Part shown: piece by piece, positions 16,381 through 24,016 of the stretch
Position numbering within the stretch: position 1 is the first letter of the stretch
How the letters are laid out: the number at the start of each line of letters is the position of its first letter
Origin: Streptomyces canus
Lineage (GTDB): Bacteria > Actinomycetota > Actinomycetes > Streptomycetales > Streptomycetaceae
DNA length: 64,000 nt
Direction: 5' to 3'
NCBI RefSeq assembly: GCF_030815415.1
Contig: NZ_JAUSWW010000001.1
Span: 3,782,001-3,846,000, forward strand
Position numbers and translations under genes: made by a program
The notes under the pieces: generated by a model
What the model was told of the DNA's origin: nothing
Database searches by the model: none
Seen by the model: only the letters and a program-made list of their open reading frames with translations

Positions 16381-17418
16381 GCTGTGTGGCTCCTCCGGCG
16401 GCACGACCTGCTTCTCCTCCGCGAAATGGCAGGCCGAGTCGTGGGCCGCCGGGCCCGGGAGGAGGCGGAACTCGCTCGGGACCGCCAGGGCCGGTACCTC
16501 CAGGGCGCAGCGGTCGCGGGCCTTCCAGCAGCGGGTGCGGAAGCGGCAGCCGGAGGGGATGTTGGTCGGGGAGGGGACGTCTCCGGACAGGATGATCCGT
16601 TCTCGGCGTTCCCGGGCCTCGGGGTCGGGGACCGGGACCGCGGAGAGCAGGGCCTGGGTGTAGGGGTGCGTGGGGTGGTCGTAGATCTCCGCGTCCCTGC
16701 CGATCTCCACGATGCGGCCGAGGTACATGACGCCCACGCGGTCCGAGATGTGGCGGACGATCGACAGGTCGTGGGCGATGAAGACGTACGAGAGGTCGAA
16801 CTCGTTCTGCAGCCGGTCCATCAGGTTGATGACCTGGGCCTGGACGGAGACGTCGAGCGCCGAGACCGGCTCGTCCGCGACGATCACCTCCGGGCGGAGC
16901 GCCAACCCGCGGGCGATGCCGATGCGTTGGCGCTGGCCGCCGGAGAACTGGTGGGGGTAGCGGTTGATGTACTCCGGGTTCAGGCCGACCACGTCCAGGA
17001 GGTCCTGGACCTTCTTCCTGCGGTCGCCCTTGGGCGCCACCTCCGGGTGGATCTCGTACGGCTCCCCGATGATGTCGCCGACCGTCATCCGGGGGTTGAG
17101 GGAGGTGTACGGGTCCTGGAACACCATCTGGATGTTGCGGCGCACCGCCTTGAGGGCCTTACCGGAGAGCCGGGTGAGGTCCTCGCCCTTGTACTTGATC
17201 GTGCCGGCGGTCGGCCGTTCCAGGTTGACCAGCATCTTGGCGACGGTGGACTTGCCGCAGCCCGACTCGCCCACGATGCCCAGGGTTTCGCCGCGCTCGA
17301 GGGAGAAGTCGACGCCGTCTACGGCCTTCACCGCGCCGACCTGCTTCTTGAAGAGGATGCCCGTGGTGAGCGGATAGTGCTTGACCAGCCCGCTGACCTC
17401 CAGAATCGGCTCAGCCAT
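16366..17418 (-). CDS. Oligopeptide ABC transporter ATPase, OppF-type (operon 1)
   Basis: 350 residues. Walker A GESGCGKST, signature FSGGQRQRIG, Walker B VIVADEPVSALD, switch FIAHDLSIV. The C-terminal oligopeptide-transporter extension holds the conserved Cys motif SGCRFRTRCWKARDRC and a last Cys near the end, as in Opp/Dpp ATPases proposed to carry an iron-sulfur cluster. Last gene of a leftward five-gene operon, overlapping the preceding ATPase gene by 8 bp. With the OppD-type partner it powers peptide import. By gene order and neighbourhood this set corresponds to what I recall as the SCO5117-5121 operon of S. coelicolor. Confidence 0.93.
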   Translation of the reverse strand: MAEPILEVSGLVKHYPLTTGILFKKQVGAVKAVDGVDFSLERGETLGIVGESGCGKSTVAKMLVNLERPTAGTIKYKGEDLTRLSGKALKAVRRNIQMVFQDPYTSLNPRMTVGDIIGEPYEIHPEVAPKGDRRKKVQDLLDVVGLNPEYINRYPHQFSGGQRQRIGIARGLALRPEVIVADEPVSALDVSVQAQVINLMDRLQNEFDLSYVFIAHDLSIVRHISDRVGVMYLGRIVEIGRDAEIYDHPTHPYTQALLSAVPVPDPEARERRERIILSGDVPSPTNIPSGCRFRTRCWKARDRCALEVPALAVPSEFRLLPGPAAHDSACHFAEEKQVVPPEEPHSNGPG

Positions 17419-18385
17419 TCAGGCACTCCCTCCAGAAGTGGCAGGCACTCGTGCGGTCTTCGGAGACGTCGTACAGCGGGGGTACGTCGGTCCGGCACAC
17501 GTCCTGGGCCATGGGACAGCGGGGGTTGAAGGCGCAGCCCGGCGGGATGTTCATGAGGTTGGGGGGCAGTCCCTTGATGGCGTAGAGCTCCTGGCCCTTC
17601 TGGTCCAGGCGCGGGATGGAGTCGAGGAGACCCCTGGTGTACGGGTGGGCCGGCGCCTTGTAGATGTCGTGGACGGGGGCCGACTCGACGATCCGGCCCG
17701 CGTACATCACCGCGATCCGGTCGGCGACGTCCGCGACCACGCCGAGGTCGTGGGTGATGAGGATGAGCCCCATGTTGAGCTCGCGCTGCAACTCCGCGAG
17801 CAGGTCCATCACCTGGGCCTGGACCGTCACGTCCAGCGCGGTCGTCGGTTCGTCGGCGATGATCAGGGCGGGCTCCAGGGCCATCGCCATCGCGATCATG
17901 ATGCGCTGGCGCATACCGCCGGAGAACTGGTGCGGGTACTGCTTGACCCGCTCCCTCGCCCCCGGGATGCGGACGCGGTCCATCAGCTCGATCGACCTGG
18001 CCCGCGCGTCCTTCCTCGACATGCCCCGGTGGACGACGAACATCTCACCGAGCTGGTCGCCGACGCTCAGCACCGGGTTCAGCGAGGACAGCGCGTCCTG
18101 GAAGATCATCGCCATCTCGGCGCCGCGGACCTTCCGCCGCTCCTCCTCCTTCAGCTTCAGCAGGTCCTTGCCCTGGAAGAGGATCTCGCCGCCGGTGATC
18201 CGCCCGGGCGGCATGTCGAGGATCCCCATCACCGCCTGCGCCGTCACCGACTTGCCGGACCCCGACTCACCGAGCACGGCGAGCGTCTCGCCCGCGTCCA
18301 CCGAGTAGTCGACCCCGTTGACGGCCTTGGCGACCCCGTCCTGCGTCCGGAACTCCACCTGCAGATCACGCACTTCGAGCAGCAT
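17411..18385 (-). CDS. Oligopeptide ABC transporter ATPase, OppD-type (operon 1)
   Basis: 324 residues. Walker A GESGSGKSV, signature FSGGMRQRI, Walker B LIIADEPTTALD, switch LITHDLGVV, and a C-terminal Cys pair (PPGCAFNPRCPMAQDVC). ATG at 18385; its ribosome binding site GAGGTGAG lies in the edge of the tandem repeat at 18396. In the normal arrangement this gene would follow the oppC-type permease directly; here 533 bp of duplicated sequence intervene, which could reduce coupling between permease and ATPase synthesis. Confidence 0.93.
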   Translation of the reverse strand: MLLEVRDLQVEFRTQDGVAKAVNGVDYSVDAGETLAVLGESGSGKSVTAQAVMGILDMPPGRITGGEILFQGKDLLKLKEEERRKVRGAEMAMIFQDALSSLNPVLSVGDQLGEMFVVHRGMSRKDARARSIELMDRVRIPGARERVKQYPHQFSGGMRQRIMIAMAMALEPALIIADEPTTALDVTVQAQVMDLLAELQRELNMGLILITHDLGVVADVADRIAVMYAGRIVESAPVHDIYKAPAHPYTRGLLDSIPRLDQKGQELYAIKGLPPNLMNIPPGCAFNPRCPMAQDVCRTDVPPLYDVSEDRTSACHFWRECLNG

Positions 18386-18395
18386 GGCGCCGACT

Positions 18396-18935
18396 CACCT
18401 CGTCTTCGGGTCGAGGGCGTCGCGCACCAGGTCCTCGCGGACGGCGAACGCCGATTCGGTGACCGTCCCGGCCGTGGAACAGCACGACCCGGCACGGGCC
18501 AGCCGCCCACCGCCCCATCGGGCCGAGGGCGTTCGCGGACCGCGTCGCCGGGCGGAATGGACTCGGACGCCGTGACCGCCCCGGGTCCGGAGCCGCGGAA
18601 GGCCGCACGACACGGCCGCCCTCCCCGCACCCGGCATTACTCGCACCATGACGCCGTCACCTCAGCTTCGGGTCGAGGGCGTCGCGCACCAGGTCCTCGC
18701 GGACGGCGAACGCCGATTCGGTGACCGCCCCGGCCGTGGAACAGCACGACCCGGCACGGGCCAGCCGCCCACCACCCCATCGGGCCGAGGGCGTTCGCGG
18801 ACCGCGTCGCCGGGCGGAATGGACTCGGACGCCGTGACCGCCCCGGGTCCGGAGCCGCGGAAGGCCGCACGACACGGCCGCCCTCCCCGCACCCGGCATT
18901 ACTCGCACCATGACGCCGTCACCTCAGCTTCGGGT
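18396..18935. repeat. 262-bp direct tandem duplication between permease and ATPase genes
   Basis: Two nearly identical units (18396-18657 and 18658-18919) and the start of a third that is the true 3' end of the permease gene. The reference block TCGAGGGCGT occurs at 18411, 18673 and 18935, giving an exact period of 262 bp; only a few substitutions separate units 1 and 2. On the minus strand each unit encodes an 84-codon frame starting MVRVMPGAGR and ending VRDALDPK(L/T)R-stop, which copies the last residues of the permease, and each carries GAGGTGA before the next ATG. A second, imperfect copy of the permease 3' end lies in the middle of each unit. The 84-codon frames have no recognisable domain. 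Confidence 0.85.
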
Positions 18936-19896
18936 CGAGGGCGTCGCGGACCGCGTCGCCGAGCATGATGAACGCGAGGACGGTGAGGGCGAGGGCGCCG
19001 GCCGGCCAGAGGAGCATGTGGGGGGCCTGGCGGATGTAGGCGGAGGCCGAGGAGATGTCGATGCCCCAGCTGACGGTCGGGGGCTTCAGGCCCACACCGA
19101 GGTAGGACAGGGTCGCCTCCAGCGAGATGAAGGTGCCGAGCGCGATGGTCGCCACGACGATGACCGGGGCCACCGCGTTGGGCGCGATGTGGCGCAGCAG
19201 CTGGCGGGAGCTGGAGGCGCCCAGAGCCTTCGCGGCCTGGACGTAGTCGTTCTGTTTCGCCGTGATGACCGAGCCCCGGGCGATCCGGGAGATCTGTGGC
19301 CAGCCGAGCAGCACCATGAAGCCGATGACCGGCCAGACCGTGTTGCTGGTCACCACGGACAGCAGGACCAGGCCGCCGAGGACCACCGGGATCGCGAAGA
19401 AGACGTCGGTGATGCGGGACAGGATCGAGTCCGAGAACCCGGCGAAGAAGCCGGCCAGCCCCCCCAGGACCGAGCCGAGGATCGCGACCCCCAGCGTGGC
19501 GCAGACGCCGACCGTGACGGACGTACGGGCGCCGTACACCGTGCGGGTGTAGACGTCGCAGCCCTGACCGTCGAAGCCGAAGGGGTGTCCGGGCTGTGAG
19601 CCCTCCTGCGCCTTGGCCAGGTCGCACTTGAGGGGGTTGCCGGAGGCGATCAGGGACGGCCAGATGGAGATGACGACCAGGAAGAGGATCACCAGGCCCG
19701 AGATGATGAAGACGGGGTTGCGGCGCAGGTCGCGCCAGGCGTCGGACCAGAGCGAGCGGGGTTTGTCCGCCGGGCCCGTTCCCTGGGGCCCGTCGGGTGT
19801 CTCCTCCAGGGTCTCCCCTTCCGCCGTCGCGAGGTCCATCGTGCCGCCCATACCGGTCGGGGCGATCGCTCCGTCGTCGTACGGCTGCTCAGGCAT
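18919..19896 (-). CDS. Oligopeptide ABC transporter permease, OppC/DppC-type (operon 1)
   Basis: 325 residues. A ~65-residue cytoplasmic N-terminus precedes a transmembrane helix, the extracytoplasmic OppC_N segment (KCDLAKAQEGSQPGHPFG ... GCDVYTRTVYG) and five more helices of the BPD_transp_1 domain. The EAA-type coupling loop is DYVQAAKALGASSSRQLLRHI. It ends LGDAVRDALDPKLR, the sequence copied twice in the downstream tandem repeat. Start overlaps the stop of the DppB-type gene by 8 bp. Confidence 0.92.
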   Translation of the reverse strand: MPEQPYDDGAIAPTGMGGTMDLATAEGETLEETPDGPQGTGPADKPRSLWSDAWRDLRRNPVFIISGLVILFLVVISIWPSLIASGNPLKCDLAKAQEGSQPGHPFGFDGQGCDVYTRTVYGARTSVTVGVCATLGVAILGSVLGGLAGFFAGFSDSILSRITDVFFAIPVVLGGLVLLSVVTSNTVWPVIGFMVLLGWPQISRIARGSVITAKQNDYVQAAKALGASSSRQLLRHIAPNAVAPVIVVATIALGTFISLEATLSYLGVGLKPPTVSWGIDISSASAYIRQAPHMLLWPAGALALTVLAFIMLGDAVRDALDPKLR

Positions 19897-20812
19897 AGCG
19901 GATCCTCGGGTCGAGTACGGCGTAGAGGAGGTCGACCAGCAGGTTGGCGATCAGGAACACCAGGACGAGCACCGTCACGAACCCGACGACGGTCTGGGTG
20001 TTCTGCCGGAGGATGCCCTGGTAGAGCTGGTAGCCGACGCCGTGGATGTTGAAGATGCGCTCGGTGACGATCGCCCCGCCCATCAGGGCGCCGATGTCGG
20101 TGCCGATGAAGGTGACGACGGGGATCAGCGAGTTGCGCAGCAGGTGGCGGATGACGACCCTCCTGCGTGGCAGCCCCTTGGCCACCGCCGTACGGACGTA
20201 GTCGGACCGTTTGTTCTCCGCGATGGAGGTACGGGTCAGCCGGGTCACATAGGCGAGGGAGACGGACGCGAGGACGAGGCCCGGCACGATCAGCTCGCCG
20301 AACGTGGCGTCCGTCGACACCGACGGTTTGATCCAGCCCCACTCGACGCCGAGCAGGAGCTGGAGCAGCAGACCGGTGACGAAGGTCGGGACGGAGATCA
20401 CGACGAGCGTGAGCATCAGGACCGAGGTGTCGACGGGCCGGCCCCGGCGCAGGCCCGTGACGACACCCAGCGTGATGCCGATGACGATCTCGAAGAAGAT
20501 GGCGACGATCGTCAGCCGGATCGTCACGGGGAACGCCGTCGCCATCAGCTCGGTGACCTCCTGCCCGTTGAACGCGGTGCCGAAGTCGCCGGTGAAGACG
20601 TTCCCCATGTAGGTCAGGTACTGCTGCCAGACCGGTTTATCCAGGCCGAACTCCTTCTCCAGCTGGGCGGCCGTGGCGGGGTCGCACTGCCGGTCACCGC
20701 ACAGGCCCGCGATGGGGTCGCCCATCACGTTCACCATGAGGAAGATCAGGAGGGTGGCGCCGATGAACACCGGGATCATCTGGAGCAGACGCCGGACGAC
20801 GTAGCGTCCCAT
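19889..20812 (-). CDS. Oligopeptide ABC transporter permease, OppB/DppB-type (operon 1)
   Basis: 307 residues, six transmembrane helices, N-terminus GRYVVRRLLQMIPVFIGATLL typical of DppB. A periplasmic-side loop with paired Cys (GLCGDRQCDPAT) and the coupling loop DYVRTAVAKGLPRRRVVIRH are present. It starts 6 bp after the binding-protein stop. Confidence 0.93.
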   Translation of the reverse strand: MGRYVVRRLLQMIPVFIGATLLIFLMVNVMGDPIAGLCGDRQCDPATAAQLEKEFGLDKPVWQQYLTYMGNVFTGDFGTAFNGQEVTELMATAFPVTIRLTIVAIFFEIVIGITLGVVTGLRRGRPVDTSVLMLTLVVISVPTFVTGLLLQLLLGVEWGWIKPSVSTDATFGELIVPGLVLASVSLAYVTRLTRTSIAENKRSDYVRTAVAKGLPRRRVVIRHLLRNSLIPVVTFIGTDIGALMGGAIVTERIFNIHGVGYQLYQGILRQNTQTVVGFVTVLVLVFLIANLLVDLLYAVLDPRIRYA

Positions 20813-20818
20813 GGCGGG

Positions 20819-22459
20819 TCAGCTGACCTTGATCTCGTTGTAGACGGGGACGCTGAACGGGTTGAGCTTCACGTTGGACAGCCGCTCCGAGTAGCCCGCG
20901 CTGCCGTTCTGGTACCAGAGCGGGATGGCGGCCATGTTGTCCCGGACGACCTCCTCGGCCTTCTGGAACGTCTCGATCGCCTTGCCGGTGTCGGTCTCGG
21001 CGTTGGCCTCGTCGACGAGCTTGTCGAAGTCCTCGTTGGACCACTTGCCGTCGTTGGAGGAGGCGTTGGTGTAGTAGAGCGGCTGCAGGAAGTTCTGGAT
21101 GAGCGGGTAGTCCATCTGCCAGCCGGCGCGGAACGGGCCCGACATCTTCTTGTCGGTGATCTGGGTACGGAAGTCGGCGAAGGTGCCGATCGGGTTGCCG
21201 ACGCAGGCCTGGTCGTTGTCGAGCGCGTTGTTGATGGAGTTGCAGACCGCGTCGACCCACAGCTTGTGGGAGCCGGTGTCCGCGTTGTACGTGATCTTGA
21301 ACTTCCCGCCGGGCAGCCCGCCGCCCTCCTCGATGAGCTTCTTGGCCGCATCTGGGTCGTAGTCGCAGGCGTCACCGCACAGGCCGTCCTGGAAGCCGCC
21401 CGCCTCGCCGAGCACCGGGGAGGTCCAGTCGGTGGCGGGAGTGCGGGTCTTCTGGAAGATCGTCTCGGTGATCTGCTTGCGGTCGATCGCGCGGGACAGG
21501 CCGGTGCGGACCTTGTCCATCCCGCTCTTGTTCCAGTCCTTGTCGTAGTACGGGAACGCGAGGGTCTGGATGATGCCGGCCGGGGTGTTGATGTACCGGT
21601 CGCCGAGGTCGCTGGAGACGTTCTTGAGCTGGGCGGCCGGGACGTCGTCGACCAGGTCGAGGTTGCCGGCCATGAGGTCGGTGTAGGCGGTGTTGTTGTC
21701 GGTGTAGACCTTGAGGGTCACGCCGCCGTTCTGCGCCTTGTCGTCGCCGGGGTAGCCGTCCCACTTCTTCAGGGCCATCTGGGAGCCCTTGGTGTACGAG
21801 TCGATCGTGTACGGGCCGTTGCCGACGGGCTTCTTGACCCAGGCCGCGTGGTCGGTGAAGAACGCCTGCGGGAGCGGGGCGTAGGCCGGGTAGCCGAGGG
21901 TGTCGGGGAAGGTCGAGAACTTCTGGCTGAGCTTGACGGTGAAGGTGTTGGTGCCGGTGACCTTCAGTCCGGAGAGCGTCTGGGCGGACTGCTTGCCGCC
22001 GTCCTCGGGGTGCGCCTTGTCGTAGCCGTCGATGTAGCTGAAGAAGTACGCGTTCTTCTGGTTGTTCTTGAGGCTGGCGCCGTAGTTCCAGGCGTCCACG
22101 AACGACTTGGCCGTGACCTTCTCGCCGTTGCTGAAGGTCCAGCCGTCCTTGACGGTGACGGTGAAGTTCTGGGAGTCGCTCGACTCGATCTTCTCGGCGA
22201 GCATGTCCTCGGCCTTGCCGGTCTCCGGATCGTACTTCTTCAGGGACCGGAAGATCATGTCGAGGACCTTGCCGCCCTGGACCTCGTTGGTGTTGGCGGG
22301 CTCCAGAGGGTTCTGCGGGTCGCCCCAGGAGGAGCTCAGCACCGCGCCGCCGTCGCCACTGCCGCCGCCGCTGTCACTGTCCCCGCCCCCGCAGGCCGTG
22401 GCGGCGAGGACGACCGCCACCGCGCATGCGGCCCATTTGGCGTGCGTGGCTCCGCGCAT
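20819..22459 (-). CDS. Oligopeptide-binding lipoprotein (SBP family 5, operon 1)
   Basis: 546 residues. The signal peptide ends in the lipobox LAATAC with the lipidated Cys23, followed by a Gly/Ser/Asp linker. The SBP_bac_5 domain follows with ANTNEVQGGKVLDMIFRSL and DGWTFSNGEKVTAKSFVDAW. First gene of a leftward operon; ATG 22459 has GGAGGA upstream, excluding longer in-frame starts. The protein captures extracellular peptides for the DppB/DppC-type channel encoded downstream. Confidence 0.93.
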   Translation of the reverse strand: MRGATHAKWAACAVAVVLAATACGGGDSDSGGGSGDGGAVLSSSWGDPQNPLEPANTNEVQGGKVLDMIFRSLKKYDPETGKAEDMLAEKIESSDSQNFTVTVKDGWTFSNGEKVTAKSFVDAWNYGASLKNNQKNAYFFSYIDGYDKAHPEDGGKQSAQTLSGLKVTGTNTFTVKLSQKFSTFPDTLGYPAYAPLPQAFFTDHAAWVKKPVGNGPYTIDSYTKGSQMALKKWDGYPGDDKAQNGGVTLKVYTDNNTAYTDLMAGNLDLVDDVPAAQLKNVSSDLGDRYINTPAGIIQTLAFPYYDKDWNKSGMDKVRTGLSRAIDRKQITETIFQKTRTPATDWTSPVLGEAGGFQDGLCGDACDYDPDAAKKLIEEGGGLPGGKFKITYNADTGSHKLWVDAVCNSINNALDNDQACVGNPIGTFADFRTQITDKKMSGPFRAGWQMDYPLIQNFLQPLYYTNASSNDGKWSNEDFDKLVDEANAETDTGKAIETFQKAEEVVRDNMAAIPLWYQNGSAGYSERLSNVKLNPFSVPVYNEIKVS

Positions 22460-22907
22460 GGAGTTCCTCCTGTGTGACTGCACTGTTCCGTTACCGGCCA
22501 ATATCGGCATAAAACAGGCAGGCCGCACATGCACTCACCCCATTAGGGGAACGCCCGGGAAGGTCCGACCTTCGCCACAATGGATCTTCCATGGAGGGTG
22601 CAATGGATCTTCACGATCCGATGCCGAACCGTTGGATTGCGACCCTCCTATGTACGGATTTCGACACTCTGACGTCCGTATATCGAACTCATTGCCCGAT
22701 TGGGGTAGTTGGCCCGATGTAAGACACAGGCCGATCACGGCACGCTACACGCGTAGCTACAGATCAGTCAATGGAAGGTAAAGAAAGTAAAGAGCCGACC
22801 AAGTCGACCGAGAATTTATTGACCTTGAATGAATTGCGTTGAAAAAGTCCGGCGTAGCCCGTAGGGACCGCCCTGCGGAGTCCTTGATCCACAGGGCACG
22901 GAGCATC
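22460..22907. other. Divergent intergenic region between opp operons 1 and 2
   Basis: About 450 bp, noticeably more AT-rich than its surroundings between 22700 and 22850, holding the promoters of two operons that leave in opposite directions. It contains a 12-bp direct repeat (listed separately). No protein-coding segment is supported. Confidence 0.6.
22578..22612. promoter_or_regulatory. Direct repeat of CAATGGATCTTC
   Basis: Two identical 12-bp copies begin at 22578 and 22601, 23 bp apart, i.e. about two helical turns and on the same DNA face. The position between two divergent transporter operons makes a regulator binding site possible; no regulator is identified. Confidence 0.4.
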
Positions 22908-23936
22908 ATGACCCCCCCAACCCCTTCCCCGGTCACTTCACTCGAGGTGACCGACGAAGACAGCGTGGCACCGGTGAAGTCCTCGGCTCTCAAGGGCAAC
23001 GAGAGCCGCTCGCCGGGACGGCTCGCCTGGAGCCGTTTCAAACGGGACCGCGCAGGCGTCATCTCCGGGTACGTGGTCCTCTTCTTCTTCGTCGTGTCGA
23101 TCGGCGCTCCGCTGATCGCCAAGCTCTACGGCAAGAACCCGTACACGACGTACGGCATCAACACTCCGGGGCTGCTCAACGAGTTCGGTTTCCCGGTCAA
23201 GGCCAACGGCGGCATCAGCGGTGACTTCTGGTTCGGCATCGAGCCCCAGCTCGGCCGTGACGTGCTGACCTTCCTGCTGTACGGCATGCGCAACTCACTG
23301 CTCATCGCCACCGCGGCCACGCTCCTGACGACCCTGCTCGGTGTCGTCATCGGCATCACCGCCGGCTACCTGGGCGGCCGCACCGACTACTTCGTCGGCC
23401 GGGTCATCGACATCCTGCTGGCCTTCCCGCAGACGCTGTTCTTCATCGCCTTCTGGCCGGTCGTGCTGGCGATCTTCGTGTCGCCGGAGGAGAACACCCC
23501 GATCTGGCTCACGGTCACCAGCCTCATCACCGTGATGACCGCCTTCGGCTGGGCCTCCATCGCCCGTCTGCTGCGCGGCGAGGTCCTCGCCCTGCGCGAG
23601 CGGGAGTTCGTGGAGGCCGCCAAGGTCACCGGAGCCTCACCGGCCCGGATCATCTTCAAGGAACTGCTGCCCAATCTGTGGACGCCGATCCTGATCCAGT
23701 CGACGCTCCTGCTGCCCGCCTATGTGACGGCGGAGGCGGGGCTCGCCTTCCTCGGCGTGGGACTCACCGACCCCACGCCCGACTGGGGCGTCATGCTCCA
23801 GTTCGGCGCCAAGTACTACCAGGACGACATCACCTTCATGCTCTTCCCTGGTCTCTCCATGGTGATCTTCGTCGTCGCCTTCAACCTGCTCGGCGACTCG
23901 GTCCGCGACGCGCTGGACCCCAAGACGAAGCGCTGA
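22908..23936 (+). CDS. BldKA-like oligopeptide permease, DppC-type (operon 2)
   Basis: 342 residues. A ~50-residue cytoplasmic N-terminus is followed by SPGRLAWSRFKRDRAGVISGYVV, the first membrane helix, a long extracytoplasmic loop (LYGKNPYTTYG ... GRDVLTFLLYG) and five further helices. The coupling loop is EFVEAAKVTGASPARIIFKELLP. ATG at 22908 with GGAG 7-8 nt upstream is preferred to a longer frame. It is the closest relative in the window of the permease at 35157-36194 and opens an operon with the BldK gene order. Confidence 0.9.
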   Translation: MTPPTPSPVTSLEVTDEDSVAPVKSSALKGNESRSPGRLAWSRFKRDRAGVISGYVVLFFFVVSIGAPLIAKLYGKNPYTTYGINTPGLLNEFGFPVKANGGISGDFWFGIEPQLGRDVLTFLLYGMRNSLLIATAATLLTTLLGVVIGITAGYLGGRTDYFVGRVIDILLAFPQTLFFIAFWPVVLAIFVSPEENTPIWLTVTSLITVMTAFGWASIARLLRGEVLALREREFVEAAKVTGASPARIIFKELLPNLWTPILIQSTLLLPAYVTAEAGLAFLGVGLTDPTPDWGVMLQFGAKYYQDDITFMLFPGLSMVIFVVAFNLLGDSVRDALDPKTKR

Positions 23937-24016
23937 GCCACCCCACTCCGCCGAGCGACGGGGCCCGGCCGGAGTACCCCAAGCACCATCCCTATCCACA
24001 AGAAATCGGGTCAGCC

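Noticed and set aside
18396..18919. The 84-codon frames in the tandem repeat as real genes
   Set aside because: They end in a copy of the permease tail and otherwise read as Arg/Ala/Pro-rich low-information sequence; kept as repeat content only.
19613..22477. A 950-codon rightward frame through opp operon 1
   Set aside because: Opposite strand of clear permease and binding-protein genes; composition artefact.
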